Assembly (NCBI GenBank): GCA_002077045.2
Contig: KZ111144.1
Location: 81,854-145,853, forward strand
Direction of reading: 5' to 3'
Length of the DNA stretch: 64,000 bases
Origin: Rachicladosporium sp. CCFEE 5018
Lineage: Eukaryota > Ascomycota > Dothideomycetes > Cladosporiales > Cladosporiaceae
Below, in pieces: positions 1 through 10,521 of this stretch. A model generated the notes under the pieces. It saw only the letters and a list, made by a program, of their open reading frames with translations, ran no database searches and was not told the origin of the DNA. The first letter of the stretch is position 1. Each line of letters begins with the position of its first letter. The translations under genes and the position numbers were made by a program.

Positions 1-1346
1 TCGAGGATATCAGCCTTCACGCCAAAGCCACCTGAGGATTTGAGCTCAGCTAGCCAGTTCTTCACTTGCTCGCCAGCTTGCATGCGCCGGTGATTCGTTT
101 CTTCGCTGCTGCTTGTCTGATATGCGAGGAACCACAGTAAGCGCTCGAAATTTGAGGAGACAAGAATGTCCATTGCTGGCGCAAGGGTCTCTTTCACGCC
201 CGCCTCATGTGCCTTGACACCATCTTCTTCGAATCCACCCTCGGCTTCCCGACCGTGTACAGGCTGCTTCTCGTAGTGTCCAGTCTTCCAGAAGCGATGC
301 AGAATGTCATTCTCGTTCGTCGCGATCACAAGCTTGTCCGCAGGCAAACCCATGCGTGTTGCGAAGTAGCCTGCTAGGATGTCTCCAAAGTTACCCGTGG
401 GTACCACGAAGCGGATTGCAGGTTTCGAGTTGCCAGTCTGTCGTGCCAGCGAGAAGTATGCGTGGAAGTAGTACGTGATCTGCGCCAGTATGCGTGCCCA
501 ATTGATGCTGTTCACTGCTGCCAGCTTGTGCGTCTTGTTGATTTCCGGGTCTGCGAACAGTGCTTTCACGATGTCCTGCGCGTTGTCAGCATCACATCCT
601 CTGACGGCATTCCTCCAGCGTAGGGCCTACCTGACAATCATCAAATGTCCCCTCAACAGCCAGATTGTGTACGTTGGCATCCAGCACGGTCGTCATCTGC
701 GCCTCTTGCACCGGACTGACTTTCCCCTTCGGATGCATGATGAACACACTGACGTCCTTCTTGCCTCTCAAGCCATAGATCGCAGCCGACCCAGTGTCTC
801 CACTCGTCGCGCCTATGACTGTGAGGTGCTCCCGCTCCTTTACGCCTTTCCTCCCTTCATTCCGTCGCACGAGGAAGTACTCGAACAGATTGCCTAAGAA
901 CTGCAGCGCGACGTCTTTGAATGCAAAGGTCGGGCCATGGAAGAGCTCGAGAAGGTGTAGATTCTTCTTCTCGTCCAGCGTGACTAGAGGCGTGATGTTC
1001 TCGTCGCGGAATGTCGAGTAACTTTTTCGTACAATCTCCTTCAAGTCCTGTGCCGGGATCTCTTCAGGCGAGATATACAAGCTGAAGATCTCGAAGGCTA
1101 GCTCTTGGAAAGAGTAGGACGACCATTTGGATTGCCAGTCGGAAGGCAAGGAGGGAATCTCCTCGGGTATGAAAAGGCCGCCATCTGGAGCTAGACCCTT
1201 GAGGACGACGGTTTCGAAGGAGAGCTGGGGAGCTGGGGTTTCAGCGTGAGCTTCTGGGGTTATTGAAGAGGTGGGAGAGAGGAACTCACGTCGTAGGAGC
1301 CGCCGCGGGTGCTGAGGTAGCGCTGCGAGGGCGAGTGGGAGGACAT
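1..1346 (-). CDS. THR4: Threonine synthase, C-terminus cut by window edge
   Basis: Catalyses the PLP-dependent conversion of O-phosphohomoserine to threonine, the last step of threonine synthesis. Exons read 1346-1290, 1224-631 and 575-1 on the minus strand. The start at 1346 gives an N-terminus ending in RYLSTRGGSYD, typical of fungal threonine synthases; a 65-nt intron follows immediately. The PLP lysine is in HGPTFAFKD, about residue 122, followed by the TVIGATSGDTGSAA phosphate-binding region. The third exon encodes the NSINWARILAQ and VPTGNFGD segments. About 408 residues are visible of an expected ~520; the rest lies before position 1. The alternative start at 1359 would read through the first intron and lose the conserved N-terminus. 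Confidence 0.95.
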
Positions 1347-1723
1347 GCTTGCGATACACTCAGCAGAGCTCGCTGGTAGATCTAGTCTTCGTAGGTATCT
1401 TCGATTGGCATGTGAGTCTTGCAAGCTTCACTCCACAACTTTTCCCATTGACACATGCCGATCTCGGCAGGATTGATGCCTGACAGCCTGAGAAGCGGGG
1501 CTCTACTAGCGCCTTGGCCGGTTTCCACGCAGCTTACCATCGAGCTCCCTCCTCCGCCCTTCTCTACCAGAACAGCTCTCTTTGTGTGTACCTCCCAACC
1601 CCTACCCTTTTGGACCATCACTAATACCTTCACAGGCCTTTTGGCTTAGATCAAGTGTAGTATCTGTTCTTGTGAGTCTCCAGGTACACCTGATCTATGC
1701 CACTCACTGACAACTCTCACAGT
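1347..1723. other. Intergenic, no supported gene
   Basis: Upstream region of threonine synthase. A minus-strand open frame at 1382-1633 is present, but it lacks a convincing start or splice context and no family is recognised. Confidence 0.4.
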
Positions 1724-2056
1724 TCAGTTTAATCGCTGAAACTCGACTACGGTCGATTTACGATTATCCTTATTTTTCACCCCAGCGAGGTGCTCCCTGA
1801 GCTTGCTCACAGTATCCTCGCACCGTGTCCTTGGCCTTACACTACCGCCTTGTGACGCAAACTACCCTTTTTCATCATCGCTGCTGTGCTTTGGCTCAGG
1901 GGCTTGGAGAAGAAGACGCGGTGGTGATGGTGATGGGAATGCGAGTGATAGGTGGCGATGGCACGGCGGCAGGGAGTCTCTACTCTCTACGCTTTCGTTA
2001 AGCATACCATCAAAGTCATTGGGGGAGACCACTCGCTTCGCTTTGCCCTTAGACAT
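1724..2056 (-). CDS. Possible small unrecognised protein gene
   Basis: Not recognised. From the ATG at 2056 a lysine-rich then acidic N-terminus is readable (MSKGKAKRVVSPNDFDG), and further downstream on the same strand a second open segment ends at a TGA at 1724-1726 with a charged, helix-like sequence (about 30 residues from 1816 down, containing VSKLREHLAGVKNK and ending VVEFQRLN). Both segments look coding, with biased charged composition, but the introns joining them could not be fixed: candidate donors are GTATGC after FDG and GTAGTT near 1862. It could be a roughly 60-80 residue protein. The exon structure is a guess. Confidence 0.3.
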
Positions 2057-2576
2057 CCACTACAAAGAAAACGGAACAGCACTGGTGGCAATGAATGACG
2101 AACGGCCGCTCCGTCTCTCGCTGACGCCGCACCGCACAGCAAGTGTACACTGCAGCGCGTGACGACGGGTTCACACATTGACGAGTACGTGCTTCCAAGA
2201 TTGCTGGCAGCATCTATGACAGCTGAACGACCGCGGCTTCATCACCACGATGTCAATGGAGATTAGGCAGAAGCTGTAGCGACCGGAGACAAGAAGCGTT
2301 GTAGGTCAGGAACATAGATCATGGCAGACCGAAGGCTACGCTGCGAGCGGTTGAGGGTACGAGACACAGAACGGCAGGGGATATGGCTGGCCGCGAATGG
2401 TGCAGCAATGCATTAGCGACATGGAAGACTCGCGGAATAACATCATATGTTGGCAGATCTTTACATTCGAGTATCCATACAAAAGGCACCGTAGCGCCAT
2501 GCTTTCGCCCATGCCGTGAACGCCAACAATGCTAGATCTCCAATCCTCTGCTTCACGCCTCACTCTCCACATTGCC
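2057..2576. other. Intergenic, nothing recognised
   Basis: Lies between the small minus-strand ORF and the 3' end of VMA16. Only short overlapping open frames are present and none resembles a known family. Confidence 0.5.
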
Positions 2577-3440
2577 TCATTTGAAGTCGTTCGCGCTTCC
2601 ACTCAACAGTAGCCCGATGATCAGGCCAAACAGCCCCAGTACTGACGAGAAAATCTCAATGACCAAGATCTTCACGAATCTGTCCTCACGTCAGCACCAC
2701 TGTCCCCAATGCACCCCTTCATCGCTTGTGCTCCCTGATAGACGATGTACTCACAGACTAGGATCCGCGGCATCTGCTAGGGCGGCACTACTTCCATTGA
2801 TCCCCACGCTCACACCGCAAATCAGATTGCACATTCCCACCAACACGCCACTCCAGAACAGCGCATAGCCAGTGTAGTAATTGCTCCCCGAGTATCCTGC
2901 ATCCCCTCCCACTTGCGACAGCTTGGAGCTGAAGACGATGCTCATGATGACGCCGTAGATGGCGACGACCTCGCAGAAGATGATGGAGATGAGGTTCTTG
3001 GTGCGGATTCGCGGGGCTTTGACGCCGCCGCCTATGATCGAGGAGCCGGTTATGAAGATGCCCCTGCGTGTGGTGGTAAGTCTGCGCTCTGCTGTGACCG
3101 TTGTTGTGGGATCATGCATACCATGCAGCGCCCACGACAGAGAAGCCGATGCACATTGCTATGCCGGTTGAGGCCCAGGCGTAGGGGGATATGGATTCGA
3201 TGAAAGCGCCAACCTGTGTAGTTGTCCGTCAGCTGCGCTCGTGCTCCATAACCTCCCTGCTTCCATAGATCACAGCGTCTTGCTTACATTGAAAGCTTCA
3301 CCCTCGCCATTGAACAGCATATCTATCCATGTCTATTAGCCCAGTCCATCTCGTCCATGCTCTTTGCGTCCACACGTACACAGTCCCACAATGAGAAGCG
3401 CGGTGCCGGCGCCATAGCTGCCGTATGCGAGTCCACCCAT
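2577..3440 (-). CDS. VMA16: V-type proton ATPase proteolipid subunit c'' (V0)
   Basis: Proton-carrying proteolipid of the V0 ring of the vacuolar/Golgi H+-ATPase. Five exons: 3440-3380, 3322-3288, 3213-3122, 3063-2755, 2679-2577, giving 199 residues (yeast Vma16 is 213). All junctions are GT-AG and in phase. Visible hallmarks are SPYAWASTGIAMCIG, GAAWGIFITGSS and NLISIIFCEVVAIYG, the last containing the essential membrane glutamate, followed by the second proteolipid repeat LFWSGVLVGMCNLICG. The chosen start gives an N-terminus MGGLAYGSYG leading into the first membrane helix; an in-frame upstream ATG at 3569 would add 43 hydrophilic residues and looks like 5' leader. Head-to-head with TOA2, with a short shared promoter. 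Confidence 0.93.
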
Positions 3441-3705
3441 CGTTGCGTCGATTATTGTTCCTGAGGTCCAGACGTATCCTGATGAGCTTCCAGGCGATGA
3501 TGTAGAGCACTTGATGTTGCTTGTGGCGCGGCTACGAGTCAGGCGTTCCTTCCCTGACTCAGCTCTCAAGGTGAGCCACTACATCTCCCTCAGTTGACGA
3601 ACACTGTTTGCTTTCTGCCACTTAGTGCAAAGGCAAAGGAAAGTTCTCGCCTCAACATCACTACCAAATCGCTAGCAAGGTTCAAACTACCATCTGGCGC
3701 CCATC

Positions 3706-4093
3706 ATGGCCGCCACAAACCAGACCTACTACGAGCTCTACCGCGCAACATCGTACCCCTTCACCCACCCTTCCCACAGTGCCCATACTAACACCACCCC
3801 ACAGCATAGGCAACGCCCTCGCCGACTCCCTCGACACCCTCATCTTCCAACGCCGCATCGAGCCCCAACTCGCCATGCGCGTGCTCCAAAATTTCGACCA
3901 AGCCATGGCCTCGGTCATCGGCGACAAAGTCAAAGCCCGCCTGCAATTCAAAGGCCACCTCGACACGTATAGGTTCTGCGACGAGGTGTGGACCTTTATC
4001 ATCAAGGATGTGAATTTCAAGTGCGATCAGACGACGACTGTGCTGGCGGAGAGGGTCAAGATTGTGGCGTGTCAGAGTAAGGAGAAGGCTTAG
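3706..4093 (+). CDS. TOA2: TFIIA small (gamma) subunit
   Basis: Small subunit of the general transcription factor TFIIA, which stabilises TBP on promoters. Exons 3706-3752 and 3805-4093, with a 52-nt intron containing a CTAAC branch-like site, give 111 residues (yeast Toa2 122). The N-terminal helical part begins YYELYRATSIGNALADSLD, spanning the splice junction, and the C-terminal beta-barrel contains FKGHLDTYRFCDEVWTFI and ends VKIVACQSKEKA. The start is the first ATG before the conserved YYELYR block. Confidence 0.95.
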
Positions 4094-4631
4094 GAGGCTG
4101 CGAATCCGGTGAGGGGGCGGAGAAAAGGGGGACATATGAGGGGGTTGTGGCAGGGGGCTTGGTAGGGGAAGTGGAAGGGACGGAGAGCATTGGGGTTCGT
4201 GCAGTGCATACGGGGCGGAGGGATTGAATGTGAACCGACTTTGGGCTTAGCGATGGCGTTGGGATTCAGGCATGCGAGGAAAGAATGACTTACGATACCC
4301 AGAATGTGCACGATGCAGGCTAAGATACACGGCCTTGATCGAGATGCTTCAGTGAAGCCACTCGAATGTATACGTTTTCTTCATTCGACTCACCCATACG
4401 CAACCTCGGAGACTTTGGATTGCAGTCAGACAGCGAACTTGACTGAGATCATTTGATACCGTCGCTACACTCCTTCGCGTAGTCTTCAACCTTGGCTGAT
4501 CGTGTTGCTAGCGCAGACTTGAAGGTGGCTGCCGTGGAGCAGCGCCGCGGATCGATCACACAGTCGCCGCCACCACCTGACTCCGACACCTCTATCATCT
4601 GAATTCGTCCGCACAGAGCAGCAGCGCGCGC
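4094..4631. other. Convergent intergenic region
   Basis: Holds the 3' flanks of TOA2 and the NIS1-like gene. No open frame with family character was seen. Confidence 0.5.
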
Positions 4632-5188
4632 TTAGTCCGTCCCCTCGTACTCCGACCCGACGTAGACGTCGGAAGTGAAAGCCCCGATCTATGTAAGTCA
4701 TGGTCAGTTCGTGGCGTCCGTTGAGCCTAGTTCATGGTGCAGTCTTACCGTCACGTTGGCGTAGAAGTAAGTAGTCACCGGCGTCTTGCTAACCCCATAC
4801 AAGCTTAGCAACGCCGCCGTGATGGTCACATCCCCCTCATAGATCTGCGGCACGCTGACAGAGACGGAAATGTTGCCCACGACGTTCGACTTCGCTATAA
4901 CAAAGAATTAGCTTGCCTGCTATGTAGGTCCGTAGTGACTAGGAAGGTCAACTCACCCTCCCCCAACTCCACAACATCAAACACACTCCCCAGATACTTC
5001 TCCTTCAAGTAATCGTAGATGCCGAACGTCATCGTGACGTCCTCGACTTTCTGGATGTAGTCGACGCCCTCGAGGCAGAAGGTGACAGGGTTGTGGACGT
5101 GGATGTAGTCTGGGGCGTAGAAGCCGACGATGCGGGCGGTGGTGAGAGAGGCGCCTGCGAGGGCGGAGAGGAGGGTGGAGAAGCGCAT
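4632..5188 (-). CDS. NIS1-like small secreted protein
   Basis: Predicted secreted protein of 144 residues from exons 5188-4957, 4894-4749 and 4688-4632. A hydrophobic signal peptide with a likely cleavage after TTA is followed by RIVGFYAPDY. Spacing of blocks such as YIQKVEDVTMTFGIY, KYLGS and ITAALLSLYGVS, and the late NVTI strand, resembles the fungal NIS1 family (necrosis-inducing secreted protein 1), whose characterised members are effectors targeting plant immune kinases. The assignment is from remembered family pattern, not a search. The ATG at 5188 was chosen over 5323 because it places the signal peptide at the N-terminus. An effector role in this organism is inference. Confidence 0.7.
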
Positions 5189-5800
5189 TGTTGGTTGTTG
5201 TGGGTGGTGGAGACGTGGGAGAGTTCGTGTGAGGTTGGAATGTGGAGTGGCAGAGGTGTTCCGGGTGAGGCGCGATTTTACTGTGCTGCCGCTGAGAGAG
5301 TGTTGAGGGACGTGCATTGGCACGTGAGTCGAGGGTGCGTCATATTGAGAAGGAAGGAAGGCACGTGAAGGGGAGCAGTGAGTATTGTAGTGAAGCCTCG
5401 ATCAGTCGCTCATGTGCAGCGAGGGAGAAGGACTCGAACGTGAATGAGCAACTGCCGGCACCTCCATAGTGCCGAACAATCCCTACCGTGTGAGTCTACG
5501 TGAGGTCCATCACTGTTGAGGGTAAGCAGCTGAGGAAAGTACGACCTGCAATGCTCACCTTGACAGTATTGTGTACTACGAGATCGCAGCTCCGAGCCGC
5601 TGAGTGCTCTCACTGATCTCGATCGCTGCAACTGAAGTAAGGCATGCCACATCAGTCATTACCCTGACAAGAGTCAACGAACTGTGAGATGAATGAGACA
5701 GGAAATAAGGCTAGGGATTTGCATTCTCAGCTGCCAGTAGTAGGTTTACCACCACCAGCGAATGCCTTGCGTCAATGCCTCCTACTTCGTCCCCAAGCAA
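5189..5800. other. Intergenic, nothing recognised
   Basis: Promoter side of the NIS1-like gene and 3' flank of RAD18. Short open frames only. Confidence 0.5.
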
Positions 5801-7258
5801 TCATCCAATCTCCATAGCTGTCTCTCCACAATGTTGCGTTTTCAGCTCCGCAGAGATCGCAAACATTGCTGGTTTCTTCCCGCTCGGACTCGACTGAGAC
5901 GAAAGCTGTGGTGCGCATGCAAGCTGATGTTCCGCCGAGACGTCACTCCGCGTAGTTTGCGCTGCATCGACGTCTTGACTTGGATCGTCTTGTGCTGATG
6001 GCGACCTCTCCTCGACTGCCCTTGGTGGCGACTGTACAAATACTGCGGTGTTGTTGCTCGTCTGCTCCAGCGATCGCTCGCTCTGCGGCTGATGTGGCGG
6101 ATTCGTTGCATATGCCTGATTGCCATTGATATGCTCAGCAGGCTGACTGGAGGGCTGCGCCGAATCGACTGCGTTGGTCGAAGCTGGACCATCGATCGCC
6201 ACCACTGAGGGTCCAGAAGGAGGTTCCGGGGTCGCAGCTCCACTCGCGGGACTCGCCCGTTTCTTCCTCGCATCGGCAATCAGTCGGCTGAAGTCGTCCT
6301 TGTTGCTGTTCGCCCAACCTGCTCCATCAAAGTCCTTCCTCATCACCGAGCTGCTCACAGCAGGCGCATGTGCCTTGCCACCTTGCGTCCGCTCCCAAGT
6401 TTCAAGATCGCGCATGAGCTCTCTCCTCGATCTGGGATCGCTCGAATCGCAATTCGCGTTCCACAAGTTGACCCACTCCGTATACCGTCTGATCATGAGT
6501 TGCTTCACACCCGTGTTCGATAGTCCGGCGTCCTTGAGCTTCTTCCGCATAGCCAGATCGTTCAGCATCGAGTAATTCGGCTCCGATATTCGCTCTTGAG
6601 CCTTCGGCGCTGTTCGCGGAGCTGACCGAGTTGGTGGTCGTAGCTTCGCCTTCCGTTCTTCTTGCTGCTCATCCTCACATCTGTCTAAGTGAGGTTCCAC
6701 AGCGTCGATCTTCATCCGCTTCCCACAACCTAGCGGACATTCGACAAGCCCGTCGTCAGGCGGCTCCTCAGGCGCAAACGTCTCGTGTTCGTCGCTGTCA
6801 TCCACTGTGATCGCGTCTGGCTGCGAAGTTTGCGAGGCTGCTAGTCTTCTACTCTTCCTCCTCGTCGTCCTGCCTTCCTCTGCCGCTTCTGCAATGTCGT
6901 CTGAGTCCAGCACAGCTCGCTTTCGCTTTCCCCGTCGCGTCCCAGACGCCAGTCCCCTCGCCTCCCTCGCCACCTTCAAAGCCGCAGGTCGCGCCGTGAT
7001 GAACGTTGCCACAACTTCCTGAACCGCCCAATTGTTTCTCAACTTGCTCGCTTGATCCGAAGCTCGACAAGCTGGACATCTGCCGTCCGCTGAAAGTGAG
7101 GTCCGTATACATTTCGAACAGAAAGTGTGGTGGCATGAGGTGATCATGGGCGTGTCGTAGAATTCCTTGCAGATCTGGCAGTGGAGAGCATTCTCAACTT
7201 CTGCTACAGCGGACAAAGGGGTGTTCAGCCAGTCCGTGGAGTCAGGTATGGCGTCCAT
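5801..7258 (-). CDS. RAD18: Postreplication repair E3 ubiquitin ligase RAD18
   Basis: Partner of RAD6 that monoubiquitinates PCNA at stalled replication forks. Single exon, 485 residues. A C3HC4 RING finger spans about residues 27-65 (CQIC, CHHTFCSKC, CPAC). A UBZ4-type C2HC finger lies at about 172-195 (CPLGCGKRM, HLDRC). A SAP DNA-binding segment lies at about 230-265 (LKDAGLSNTGVKQLMIRR). This RING-UBZ-SAP order is diagnostic. The C-terminal third is low complexity (Ser, Pro, Gln rich), as in filamentous fungal orthologues. The conserved N-terminus DWLNTPLSAVAEVENALHC supports the start. Confidence 0.95.
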   Translation of the reverse strand: MDAIPDSTDWLNTPLSAVAEVENALHCQICKEFYDTPMITSCHHTFCSKCIRTSLSADGRCPACRASDQASKLRNNWAVQEVVATFITARPAALKVAREARGLASGTRRGKRKRAVLDSDDIAEAAEEGRTTRRKSRRLAASQTSQPDAITVDDSDEHETFAPEEPPDDGLVECPLGCGKRMKIDAVEPHLDRCEDEQQEERKAKLRPPTRSAPRTAPKAQERISEPNYSMLNDLAMRKKLKDAGLSNTGVKQLMIRRYTEWVNLWNANCDSSDPRSRRELMRDLETWERTQGGKAHAPAVSSSVMRKDFDGAGWANSNKDDFSRLIADARKKRASPASGAATPEPPSGPSVVAIDGPASTNAVDSAQPSSQPAEHINGNQAYATNPPHQPQSERSLEQTSNNTAVFVQSPPRAVEERSPSAQDDPSQDVDAAQTTRSDVSAEHQLACAPQLSSQSSPSGKKPAMFAISAELKTQHCGETAMEIG

Positions 7259-7898
7259 GATGGAGCAGAAAGATGATGTGAGGATGCGGGTCGCAGGACG
7301 TGAGCTTGTAGCACTTTACGCGTCGGAGTCGCGACTTCCCGGCCAGGGGAGTTCACTTCGCGCCTACTCCTTCCTACCACTTGATTCATGGCAATCTGGA
7401 CCCGACGGTACAGCGACATATCTGACGATGTAACTGTAATACCATGAGACCAGGACCGCTGCTCATCGCTATTCATGGGGCTTTCGTGCATGCTCAACTA
7501 TGGCAGATGTGGGCGATGGTATCGCAAACCAGCAACGGGACATCGCGAGAGAACCGTCTTGTAACTCAGGTAGGTCACACGAGGCCACGGAAACAAGCTC
7601 TATGGGAACAGTGACGGTGCTCGAGCGCGTTGAGCCGACTGTACAACACCTTGAGACCGATCCCCTTGCTGCTTGCCTTTGTTTGCCAGCTGGGTCGTCA
7701 TAACCCTTGTAGCACGAATGCTCCTTCCCTGGCTACTCAGGCTCCCTGCATGATCACGTCAAACACGTAGGTAGGTACATCTTTACTTGACCCTAAGCTT
7801 CTGCGTATGTCCTCACACAGAACTCCACTCTATCGACGACATCAAGTTTCATCATCCTCGACCCCGGTCCCAGAATCAGCATCTCGAACAATTCAGTC
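7259..7898. other. Divergent intergenic region
   Basis: Between the starts of RAD18 and the secreted-protein gene at 7899. No gene recognised; presumably holds both promoters. Confidence 0.5.
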
Positions 7899-8565
7899 AT
7901 GCATTTCAAAGTCATCCTCCCCGTGCTAGCCGCTCTCCCAAGCATCTTCGCCCAGACGACTACTCCTCCAACATACAAGCTCAGAGCCGATCTCAAGCCC
8001 GGCCAACCCGACAAGACAGCCTATGATGGCCTCTACCTCTCCTCATACCACACGGGTGCCAGCCTGAACGACGCAGTTTTCTACTCGAAAGACCCGGCGG
8101 ACGGCATCGTGGGCTCCCTGGCCGGCACAGTCCAAGGTTTCAATCTGGGCACGACAGCCAGTCTGCCTACATCTGAATCGATGTAGGATATCCTAGCTAA
8201 CGACGTTCAACAGTTCCCCTGGTCCATGCTCATGGCCCTCAACACAGCAACCTACGCAGCCTGGGAGCCCGTCCGCATCGATGCCGGTGAAGGCGGCATC
8301 TCTGCGAGAGGCTGGGGCAACGGCTTCTTCATCAACGACACCGGGTTGCAGTGGAGTAGCTCTACAAGTGAAGAGACCAACAGCTTTGCGGGATGGATGG
8401 TGTGCGATTGGTGGTAATTCTCGTGGTAGTCGAGGAAGTCGTGATTTGCGTGCTGACGATGCGTACAGGCACTCCGAGCCGCAGCTATTCTTTAGACTGA
8501 AGTACTACAATCACACCACACCGGCCAGCTGCGCGGACGTGTACCTCTGCCCGGAGTATCAGTAA
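7899..8565 (+). CDS. Secreted protein, DUF7907-like
   Basis: Predicted extracellular protein of 184 residues, function unknown. A signal peptide (MHFKVILPVLAALPSIFAQ) is followed by YKLRADLKPGQP, GLYLSSYHTGA, then after a splice FPWSMLMALNTATY, and finally AGWMVCDWWHSEPQLFFR and a C-terminal CADVYLCPEYQ. This block order recalls a family of small fungal secreted proteins I associate with DUF7907. Exons 7899-8156, 8214-8413 and 8469-8565. The first intron is only phase-compatible if its donor is GC (GCCAGT at 8157), since the GT donors nearby are out of phase or make a 31-nt intron. That junction is therefore uncertain. Confidence 0.7.
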
Positions 8566-8690
8566 GAGGAGCATTACGGCGGGGTTCGCTTGGCACTGGT
8601 GGACAACATTGCATCGTGAGATGAGCTTTGGTCAAGTACTGAGGAGACCAGCAGGCGTAGCGCTGTGCAGTAGACGTACGATTTTATGCT

Positions 8691-10179
8691 TCAAGTCGTC
8701 GGCTCCGCTGCCTTCTCCGCTGTGTGCTCGGTAGGAGCAATGCCAACACCAATTCCATCAAGCTCCGCCAGCTTCTGTCTTGTGCTCTTACCCTCGTCAG
8801 CCTCGCTCTTCTCCCGCTCTACCTTCTCAGCTTGCTCCTTTCTCTCTCGCGCAACCTTCTCAGCCGCCTCGCTCTTCTCCCGCTCCGCCCTCTCCATCTC
8901 CTCCAGCTCGCCATCGACTTCTCCCTCATCGATGCCTTCTGTCCCCACCTCCGCAACCATCCGACCGATCTCGTCAACATCCATCATCTCCTCCTTCAGC
9001 CCCTCCATGACATCCTGCACTCTCTCTACACCTCCAGTCTGCTTGTGCAACTCCCTCAATACCTGTCCAGAAGCCTCCATCACGCGTACCATCTCGACTT
9101 GATCCGAGGCCTGCTCAATCTTGTCATAGACTTCTTCGAATTGTGCGAGTGTAGCTATCCGCTGTTCGAGCTTTGAATTGGCGAGCTTCTTCGAGCGAAG
9201 AGCAGACTTGGCCATGATGGGTTGCTGTGAGGAGATTGCGTCCTTGGCGGTCTGGGTCAGGGTGGAGATCTGGGTCTGAAGATGGGGAATCTGTCTCTCG
9301 AGCGAGGCTATGAGCGTGCGCACGAGTGCTATGTTGGTGTCGGTATCTGTGATGGGAGTCGGGGTAACTGAGGTCGGGGCGAACTTGATCGTGCCGGATT
9401 GTGGGGAGTAGGAAAGTGCCGATCTATCGCGGGCGAGGTGGGTGAGTAGGGTGGACATGTCGTTCTCGCTGATTGAGGGCAGGCCAAGAGTAGGTGCAAA
9501 GGTCTGCTGAAAGAGATCGCGGGAGAAGATGCGGGAGCTGTTCGAGGTTGCGATCTTCGACGCTTCGTCTAGTACGGCTTTGGCGGCGGCCTGTCCGCAT
9601 CAGTATGTGCATATTCTGCTCGAGTGTGCACAATCCTACCTCGACATTGGCCACCACAACAAAGTTGCCAGCTACAAGCTTGTCCTCAGTCAGGTCTCCA
9701 CTACCTGCACCTAGCTGCCTCAGCCCCCACTGTATGACCTGCCATGGCGAAGGCACCCAGCTTTTTGCGTAGATGGTCGTCTTCGCGTCCAGAAAAGTCC
9801 GCAGTGGGATGAGTTCTTTCTTAGCTACAGCGTCCTCAATCACTGTACGGAGTGCAAGTGGTCGGCCATGCTCTGGCGTTGTCAAGGCTCTCGCCAGCTC
9901 CTCGCCCGTTCGTATCGAGAAGCGATCGTGAGTAGAGTTTTGCGCAGGTATGAGTCCAGCTTTCGCAGCTGCCGAGAGTGCTCGGAGCCATGCGAAGGCG
10001 TTGGCAGCGTATCCGTCTGGATTGCTCTTCTTTTGGAAGCGGAAATCTGAGTAAAGAGATGCTAGCCTGGCGCGACTAGAGATGCGTTAGGGAATGGGGA
10101 AGGGAGATGAGAGGAGCAGTGATGTTCACCTACGAAAGGCTTCCTCGTGTGTACGAAGGAACTCGAGAAGCTCAGACAT
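8691..10179 (-). CDS. CHM7: ESCRT-III family protein CHM7 (CHMP7)
   Basis: Snf7-domain protein that recruits ESCRT-III to the nuclear envelope to seal or survey nuclear pores. Exons 10179-10130, 10075-9640 and 9590-8691 join in phase to 461 residues (yeast Chm7 450). The N-terminal half has winged-helix-like character (SPWQVIQWGLRQLG). The C-terminal half is a long charged coiled coil of Snf7 type from about residue 220, with KSALRSKKLANSKLEQR and acidic runs near the end that could carry an MIM motif. The first exon encodes only MSELLEFLRTHEEAFR. The 5' end faces RDI1. Confidence 0.85.
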
Positions 10180-10521
10180 GCTCGAATCGCACGTAGTCGA
10201 TCTGTATCGCGTCCAGCGATGAACCTGTCCTTGGTTGTTGATTAGCACGTGTGATGAGGTCAGACTTCTGACTTGGATCATGCGGCGGCAAGGCACGCGC
10301 CGACAAGGCTTATCTAAGGTTGCGGGATGGCGGTGAACCCTGGAAGTCAGAAAGTGCCCCACCTCAGTGAAACACATACCGCGCGTTGGTAACCCGAGTT
10401 TGAATCAGCAATTCTCAATTGTGCACCACTAGTCGTTACGCTGCATACACTCGCTCAACCAGGAACTTTATAGACGGCCGATATACCCTGCCAGAGGTTA
10501 CCAGGACCACATATCAGCATC
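10180..10521. other. Divergent intergenic region CHM7/RDI1
   Basis: A 342-bp region between two divergent starts, presumably a shared promoter. No coding potential seen. Confidence 0.5.

Noticed and set aside
1382..1633. Minus-strand ORF ending in KLWSEACKTHMPIEDTYED
   Set aside because: No clear start or splice partner and no family recognised; overlaps a plus-strand ORF. Insufficient support for a gene.
8189..8213. GT donor at about 8183 for the first intron of the secreted-protein gene
   Set aside because: Would make a 31-nt intron in the wrong phase; a GC donor at 8157 fits phase and family sequence better.
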